This document shows, one piece after another, positions 57,561 to 64,000 of a stretch of DNA of 64,000 nt. Under the pieces are notes generated by a model, which saw only the letters and a list, made by a program, of their open reading frames with translations, was not told where the DNA came from and made no database searches. The stretch comes from Elephas maximus indicus. Lineage: Eukaryota; Chordata; Mammalia; Proboscidea; Elephantidae. Numbering within the stretch: the stretch's first letter is position 1; each line of letters starts with the position of its first letter. The stretch spans positions 35,848,378-35,912,377 of the forward strand of contig NC_064839.1 of the NCBI RefSeq assembly GCF_024166365.1, written 5' to 3'. A program made the translations under genes and the position numbers.

Positions 57561-58890
57561 GTTGGTGTTGTTAGGTGCCGTCGAGTCGTACAACGGAACG
57601 AAAGACTGCCCAGTCCTGCGCCATCCTCATGATCGTTGTTATGCTTGAGCCCATTCTTGCAGCCACTTTGTCAGTCCATTCTGTTGAGGGTCTTCCTCTT
57701 TTTCATTGACCCCGTACTTTAACAAGCATGATGTCCTTCTCCAGGGACTGATCCCTCCTGATAATATGTCCAAAGTATGTGAGACATAGTTTTGTCATCC
57801 TTGCTTCTAAGAAGCATTCTGGCTGTACTTTCAAGACATATTCGTTCTTTTGGCAGTCTGTGGTGTATTCTGTATTCTTCGCCAGCAGTATAATTCAAAG
57901 ATGTCAGTTCTTCTTCGGTCTTCCTTATTCATTGTTCAGCTTTCCCATGCATATGAGGTGATTGAAAACGCCATGGCTTGGGTCAGGTGCACCTTTAGTT
58001 TTCAAGGGGACATCTTTGCTTTTTAACACTTTAAAGAGGTCTTTTGCAGCACATTTGCCCAATGCAATGTGTTGTTTGATTTCTCGACTGCTGCTTCCAT
58101 GAGTGTTGATTGTGGATCCAAGTAAAATGAAATCCTTGACAACTTCAGTCTTTTCTCCGTTTATCATGATGTTGCTCATTGGGTCAGTTTTGAGGATTTT
58201 TGTTTTCTTTATGTCGAGGTATAATCTCTGCTGAAGGCTGTGGTCTTTGATCTTCATCAGTAAGTGTTCCAAGTCCTCTTCCCTTTCAGCCAGCAAGGTT
58301 GTGTCATCTGCATAACACAGGTTGTTGATAGTCTTCCTTCAATCCCTGTGTCCCGTTCTTCATATAGTCCAGCTTCTCACATATTTGCTCTGCATACAGG
58401 TTGAATAAGTATGGTGAAAGGATACAACGCTGACACACACCCTTCCTGACTTGAAACCACTCAGTATCTCCTTGTTCTGTTTGAACGACTGCCTCTTGGT
58501 CTAAGTGCATGTTCCTCATGAGCACAGCTAAGTGTTCTGAAATTCCCATTCTTTCCAATGTTATGTAATTTGTCATGATCCACACAGTCAAATGCCTTTG
58601 CATAGTCAATAAACACAAGTAAACATCCTTCTGGTATTCTCTGCTTTCAGCCAGGATTCATCTGACATCAGCAAGGATATCCCTGGTTCCATGTCATTTT
58701 CTGAACCTGGCTTGAATTTATGGCTGTTTTCTGTCGATGTACTGCTGCAGCCGCTTTTGAATGATCTTCAGCAAAATTTTACTTGCGTGTGATATTAATG
58801 ATATTGTTCGATAATTTCTGCATTTGGCTGGATTTCCTTTCTTTGGAATAGGCATAGATATGGATCTCTTCCAGTCAGTTGGCCATGTAG
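57561..58890 (-). mobile_element. RTE/BovB-type LINE inserted in the L1, antisense
   Basis: From the 3' end 'gttggtgttgttaggtgccg' to 'ccagtcagttggccatgtag'. The minus-strand frames 57925-58296 (DHSLQQRLYLDIKKTKILKT) and 58304-58618 (GVCQRCILSPYLFNLYAEQI) are RTE RT; the complement of 'gtcatctgcataacac' at about 58305-58320 encodes YADD. A frame change separates them. No endonuclease domain. No clear TSD. Confidence 0.9.
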
Positions 58891-60738
58891 GTGTTTATTC
58901 CTAGGTATTCCTAAGTATTTATCTTTTTTAGGGAGGGGCACTATTGTAAATGGTATTGTATTCCTGATTTCCTTTTCACAATTCTCTTTGTTAATGTAGA
59001 GAAATCCGACTAATTTTTGCATCTTGATCTTGTTGTACCTTGCCATTTTGCTGAAGCCTTTTATTAGTTCCAGTAGCTTTCTTGTGCATTCTTTGGGATT
59101 TTCTGTGTATCGGATCATATTGTCTACGGATGGGGGTAGTTTTACTTCTTCCTGTCCAATTTGGATGCCCTTTATTTCCCTTTCTTGTCTTATTACTCCA
59201 GCTAGGACTTCCAGTACAATGTTGAATAAGAGTGGCGATAAAGTTTTGGAGCAAGGTGTTCAATTTCCGTGTCTGACTTTTTTTCCTTGCTTTTTCTGTT
59301 ACTGATTTTGATCTTTATGGCATTACAGTCAGAAAAGATGTTCTGTAATATTTTGATACTTTGGATTCTGTTAAGGCTTGCTTTATGGCCTAATATGTGG
59401 TCTTTTCTGGAGAATGCTCCATGTACTTTGGAAAAGAAAGTGTACTTGGCTGCCGTTGGGTGGAGTGTTCTGTATATGTCTATGAGGTCAAGTTAGTTGA
59501 TTGTGGCATTTAGACCTTCAATGTCTTTATTGAGCTTCTCTCTGGATGTTCTGTCTGTAACCCAAAGTGTTGTTTTGAAGTCTTCTCCTATTATTGTGGA
59601 GCTGTCTGTTTCTCTATTTGGAGCCCTGTTTTTGGGTGTGTAAATATTTATTATGGTTATTTCCTCTGGTGTATTGACCCTTTAATCATTACATAGTGTC
59701 CTTCCTTATCCTTTGTGGTGAATTTTGTTTTAAAGTCTATTTTGTAAGAGTTTAATATTACTACTCCTGCTCTTTTTTGATTGTTGTTTGCTTGATATGT
59801 TTTTTTCCATCTGTTGAGTTTGTGTCTTTGAGTCTAAGGTGTGTCTCTTGTAGGCAGCATATAGATGTATCGTGGTTTTTTATCCATTCTGCCAATCTCA
59901 ATCTCTTTGTCAGTGCATTTAGTCCGTTTACATTCTGCATAATTATTGCTAGGTATGAGTTTAGTGTTGTCATTTTGATGTATTTTTGTGTGCGTGTGTG
60001 GACAGTTTCTGCTTTCCACTTAATTTTCTGTGCTGAGTTGTTTTTCTTTGTGTATTGTCTTTTCATCTTTTTTGTTGTTGATTTTGTATTTGCTGAGTCT
60101 TTATGTTTTTCTTCTTTTTATTTTGGTGTCCTTTGTGGTTACCTTAATATTTACCTCTGTTTTTCCTGGTTTAAACCAATCTGTTATTTCTTTATATCAT
60201 CTTGACTTCCTCTCCATATAAAAGTTCTATAACTGCATCATTTAGCCCTTCTTTTTTGTTTTAATATTGTCATCTTTCACATATTGATGTCTGTATATAC
60301 GTATTGATGTTCCCCTATTTTCAGTGTTTTAGCTTTCATTTATTTTTGTGACTTCTCTCTCTGGGTTGATATCTAGTCATTCTGTCCTGTGTTCTAGTCT
60401 TGTATTGTTATCTGATGTTATTGATTTTCTAACTGGAGCACTCCATTTAGTATTACTTGTAATTTTGGTTCTGTTTATCTGGAAATGCCTCATTTCACTG
60501 TTATAATTGATAGACAGGTTTGCTGGTTACATAATTCTTCACTGGCAACTATTTTTCTTCGAGACTTTATGTATGTCATCCCATTGTCTTTTTGCCTGTG
60601 TGGTTTCTGCTGAGTAGTCAGAGCTTAGTCCTTAGTCTTACTGACTTCTTTGTAGATGACTTTTCATTTATTTCTAGCTGCTCTTAAAATTCTCTCTTTA
60701 GCTTTGGTTTTGGCAAGTTTGATTATAATATGTTTTGG

Positions 60739-61263
60739 TGTCATGGACTGAATTGGATCCCCCCAAAAAATATGTGTCAACTTGGTTAGGCCATGATTCC
60801 CACTATTCTTTGGTTGTCCTCCATTTTGTGATTGTAATTTTGTGTTAAAAGGATTAGGGTGGGATTGTAACACCACCCTTACCCTTACCCAGGTCACATC
60901 CCTGATCCAGCATAAAGGGAGTTTCCCTGGTATGTGGCCTGTACCACCTTTTATCTCTCAAGAGATAAAAAGGAAAGGAAAGCAAGCAGAAAGATGAGGC
61001 CCTCATACCACAAAGAAAGCAGCACCAGGAGCAGAGCACATCCTTTGGACCCGGGATCCCTGCACCTTAGAAACTCCTTGACTGTGAGAACATTGAAGAC
61101 AAGGACCTTTTTCCAGAGCCGACAGAGAGAGAAAGCCTTCCCCTGGGGCTAATGCCTCAAATTTGGACTTTTAGCCTACTTTACTCTGAGGAAATAAATT
61201 TCTCTTTGTTAAAGCCATCTGCTTGTGGTATTTCTGTTATAGCAGCACTAGATAACTAAGACA
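60739..61263 (+). mobile_element. MaLR-like solo LTR in L1 ORF1
   Basis: Starts TGTCATGGACTGAATTGGAT and ends 'gcactagataactaagaca', AATAAA at about 61194. Flanks TTTGG (60734-60738) and CTTGG (61264-61268) look like a 5-bp TSD with one mismatch. Same family as 48207-48711. Confidence 0.85.
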
Positions 61264-63310
61264 CTTGGTGACTTTCTTTTGGGCCCTACCATGTGTGGGG
61301 TTCGATGAGCTTCTTGGGTAGATATCTTCTCATTCACAATATCAGGGAAGTTTTTTGCCAACAAATCTTCAACAATTCTCTGTTTTCTCTTCTTTCCAAT
61401 CACTTGGATGTTATTCCTCTTGATGGAATCCCACATAATTCTTAGGGTTTCTTCATTTTTTTTTAATTCTTTTTTCTGATTTTGCCTCAAATAAGTTGGT
61501 GTCAAGTGCTTTATTTTCAGTCTCACTATTTCTGACTTCCGTTGCCTCAGTTCTGCTCCTATGACATTGTATTTATTGACTTTCTCATTCTGAAATTTTA
61601 TTGTTAATCTTTTGGATTTCTGTTTGCTTTCTGTCTATGGATTCTTGCAGTCTGTTAAATTTGTCATTATGTTCTTGTATAACCTTCTTAAGTTCCTTTG
61701 TTGCTTTGTCTTTGTGTTCCTTGGCTTGGTCTGCATTTTGCCTGCTCTTCTTCTGATCTCTTGAAAAGCTGTGTATATTAATCTTTTGAACTCTACCTCT
61801 GTAACTTCAAGAAATTATCTTCCTCTGGAAGGTTTCTTGATTCTTTGTTTTGGTCACTTGCTGAAGCCATCATGTTCTGCCTTTTTATGTGATTTGATAT
61901 TGACTGTTGTCTCCGAGCCATCAATAAGTTATTATATTTATTTATTTTATGTTTACTTTAATGTGGCCTAGCTTCTTGTTTTGTTTTGTTTTGATATGCC
62001 CATATAGGCTGGTGGTGTGAACTACTTTGATTATTGGTGTCTTTGAAGTTCTCACGCCCTGTCACCTGGTGCTTAGAACTACTACTAGGCATGCGAGCCC
62101 AGGAGCCTGTTTACTTTTATTATGTGGATTCAGCTCAGGAGTTCAGGTCATCAGTCACCAAGTGTGTGGTATAGGAGCTCACCTATAGTCCTAGTGGGAA
62201 GGGCTACTTAGGAGTGATTGGAGCAGGCACAGGTATCTGGCTGTAGTAGGGGGTCATGTGCTGAGTAAGGCAGGGGGCTGATGCCTGCCCCGTGTGCTTG
62301 CGCAGAAGGCATGTCCCTGTTCCCTAGTGCACATAGGTGGGCAGGTTTTGCAGCCAGACTTGGAGCACCCAGTGCTTATGGCTGTACGGACTGGGAGGCA
62401 CCACTTATTCTCAGACCCCTGTTGCGGGTGGCTAGGTGGAGTAGGTGGAGCCACCAGTCCTCAAGCCCCTGATGTAGGTAGGTAAGGACCTTGCTTAGTG
62501 GGCAGGGTGGTGTCAAATGTCACGAGTCTGCCACTCCCCCTTAGCAGTTGCAGTTGAAATAGGCTTCAGATATATACCCCGTTGTACTGTGCTGATGAGG
62601 GCCTGTGCTGTTGAAATGGCCCACACTGGTCTAGGTAGGGTTGAAAGACATGCAAAGTTTGTGGACCCCTGATGCCTGTACCTAGGCAAAAAGGGCTGTG
62701 CCTGCCCGGAGTTCCCAGTTTAGGGCAACTGACAGAGTATTTTTTCTTGTTTGCTAATTTGTTCCCTCTCCAAAGCTGGGAGAACGGCTCAGGGCTTGAA
62801 ACAGGTCTCACTTCTGGCCGAGGGAGCGCAGCAACCACTGAAGCCAGACTGGGACCAGAGCAGAGCAGGGAGTGGGTGGGTAAATGGGAGAGAGGTACTT
62901 CCCAGAGGGGGTAAGGGTGTTTTTGGTCCTGTGTGGTATGTTAGACACTTGTACTTAACTTTCACAGATTCAGCTCTGCTTCTCCCTGGTTCTGGAGGCT
63001 TGTGCAGACCGTCTGCCACTCAGTTTCTCCCAGTGTGGAAAATATGCCCAAAGGGCTACTATTTGCCTCAGTCTGTGTGCACCGGCCAATCCAACCTGCA
63101 AGGTGCCAGCCAGGTCAGGTCTGGCAAATCATCACTGCTTCTGAACTGTCTCTTCCTCCCCCTGCCTCTCAGTCTGACTCCTCAACTTTGTCTTTGATGT
63201 TCAGAGCTCCTAGATTGTCCATATATAATTGATTGACTTGTCTTTTCCAGTCTTTTGTAAGAGGGACTGCAAGAAGTGTCTAACTGCTCTGTCATCTTGG
63301 CCCCACTCCC

Positions 63311-64000
63311 ACTTGGTCTTAATGTATTTTTTCTTTTTTTGAGGTGGGGATAGGCTGTTTGATTCTATTGGCTTGAATTTTGTTGAAAATATCTGCATCA
63401 GTGTTTGTGAGGGATGTTGGTCCACCGTTTTCTTTTTTCGTGGTATCTTTGCCTGGTTTTGATATCCGGGTTATGTTGGCTTCATAGAATGAATTTGGGA
63501 TTATTCTTTCCTTTTCTGTGTTCTGGGATAGTTTGAGTAGTATAGGTGTCAACTGTTCTCTGAATGTTTGGTAGAATTCTCCAGTGAGACCGTCCGGGCC
63601 AGGGCTTTTTTTTTTTTTTTTTGGTTGGTAGTTTTTTAATGATCTCTGCGATTTCTTTTGTGGTGAGTTTGTTCAGGTGTTCTTCCTCAGTTTATGTTAG
63701 CTTAGGTAGGTAATGTGTGCCTAGGAATTTTCTCTGTGTTTTCAAATTTGTCTTAGTCTAATTTTTTGTAGTATTCTGTTATGATCCTTTTTACTTCCGT
63801 TGGTTCTGTTCTGATGTCGCCCATCTCATTTCTTTTTGGGTTATATGCATCTTCTCTCTCTTTTTTTTCTTTTGTCAATTTGGCCAGTGGTTTGTTGCTT
63901 TTATTGATCCTTTCAAAGAATCAGCTTCTAGTCTTGTTGATTGTTTCAGTTTTTCTGTTTCATTTATTTCTGCTCTAATCTTTATTATTCCTTTCTTCTG
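63311..64000 (-). mobile_element. L1 ORF2 central fragment, antisense
   Basis: The minus-strand frame at 63319-63552 encodes [20 protein letters not shown] and [18 protein letters not shown], the RT finger region (human: [20 protein letters not shown]). Sequence up to 64000 (minus strand 'attagagcagaaataaatga') is the endonuclease-RT linker. A T-run lies at 63607-63622. It continues beyond the window. Confidence 0.85.

Larger units (their letters stand above)
55263..63310 (-). mobile_element. L1 retaining both ends, antisense, internally deleted and carrying two insertions
   Basis: Read on the minus strand: the 5' end at about 63310 ('gggagtggggccaagatgac', like other mammalian L1 5' ends); a GC-richer 5' UTR (about 61900-63300); ORF1, whose C-terminal part at 60664-60735 reads LAKTKAKERILRAARNK; the ORF2 endonuclease (59761-60066: LAIIMQNVNGLNALTKRLRL, then SICCLQETHLRLKD); a deletion near 59270; the RT palm end ([17 protein letters not shown]); ORF2 C terminus; 3' UTR (55275 to about 56230). 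The RT motif C, normally FADDM, reads SVDNM. An RTE sits at 57561-58890 and an LTR at 60739-61263. It cannot be active. Confidence 0.85.
11771..64000 (+). other. NFAT5: NFAT5 intron 2, continuing past the window
   Basis: No sequence encoding the next NFAT5 residues (ESVYDLLPKELQ in human, from memory) was seen after 11770, so the intron exceeds 52 kb. It is dominated by LINE, SINE and LTR insertions listed separately. Roughly 11771-12470, 29000-30870, 31363-32990 and 44780-45700 are the longest stretches without a recognised repeat. Confidence 0.85.

Noticed and set aside
11771-64000. Possible NFAT5 exon 3
   Set aside because: Looked for sequence encoding ESVYDLLPKELQ after an acceptor; the AATCTGTC-like matches noticed lie in RTE, L1 or AT-rich intron and do not continue as NFAT5.
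1-64000. CRISPR arrays, operons, prophage, undescribed multi-gene system
   Set aside because: The sequence is mammalian. No regularly spaced short repeats, no compact gene clusters and no non-repeat reading frames beyond NFAT5 were found.

Overview
This window is mammalian genomic DNA, almost certainly from an afrotherian and most likely an elephant or close relative. Three things point there. There are about 25 copies or fragments of a tRNA-derived SINE of the AfroSINE kind, with a 5' end like 'ggagccctggtggc' and a 3' end like 'gagtcggaatcgactcgac'. There are many copies of an RTE/BovB-type LINE with the same 3' end style. There are also lineage-specific L1s over a background of older MIR, L2, L1M and MaLR-like LTR repeats. 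Species cannot be fixed from the sequence alone.

Only one protein-coding gene can be supported: the 5' end of NFAT5 (TonEBP), on the + strand. Positions 1-9100 are intergenic DNA upstream of it: old repeats, two SINEs facing each other, and an unusual palindrome at 7.7-7.9 kb. A CpG island at about 9.1-10.56 kb carries the promoter, the 5' UTR and the first coding exon (ATG at 9923, donor at 9996). A 54-nt cassette exon follows at 11717-11770 and encodes DSLKLHPSQNFHRAGLLE. The next NFAT5 exon is not in the window, so positions 11771-64000 (over 52 kb) are one intron.

That intron is largely retrotransposon sequence. From 12 to 22 kb it holds scattered MIR, old L1 and SINE copies. From 22 to 28 kb an old antisense L1 carries nested SINE and L1 insertions. 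From 30 to 36 kb there are RTE derivatives and old L1. From 35 to 41 kb two L1s lie in opposite orientations. From 41.2 to 44.8 kb an RTE is interrupted by a second, antisense RTE. From 46 to 52.5 kb there are a palindromic element, an LTR and two sense L1s. From 54.4 to 64 kb there is an RTE with an internal inversion, then an antisense L1 that keeps its 5' end but is internally deleted and carries an RTE and an LTR, then another L1 fragment. All LINE reading frames seen are truncated, frameshifted, deleted or interrupted, so no active element is apparent.

No undescribed multi-gene system was found. The observations most worth checking are the 34-bp-arm palindrome with a third arm copy (7736-7905), the overlapping upstream ORF whose stop lies in the cassette exon, a region resembling human mir-1538 whose hairpin looks lost, the 73-bp duplication splitting a SINE at 52.9-53.2 kb, and several nested or rearranged retrotransposons. 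Repeat family names and human comparisons are from memory; boundaries are by eye and usually good to about 10 bp where a target-site duplication is given, otherwise to tens of bases.
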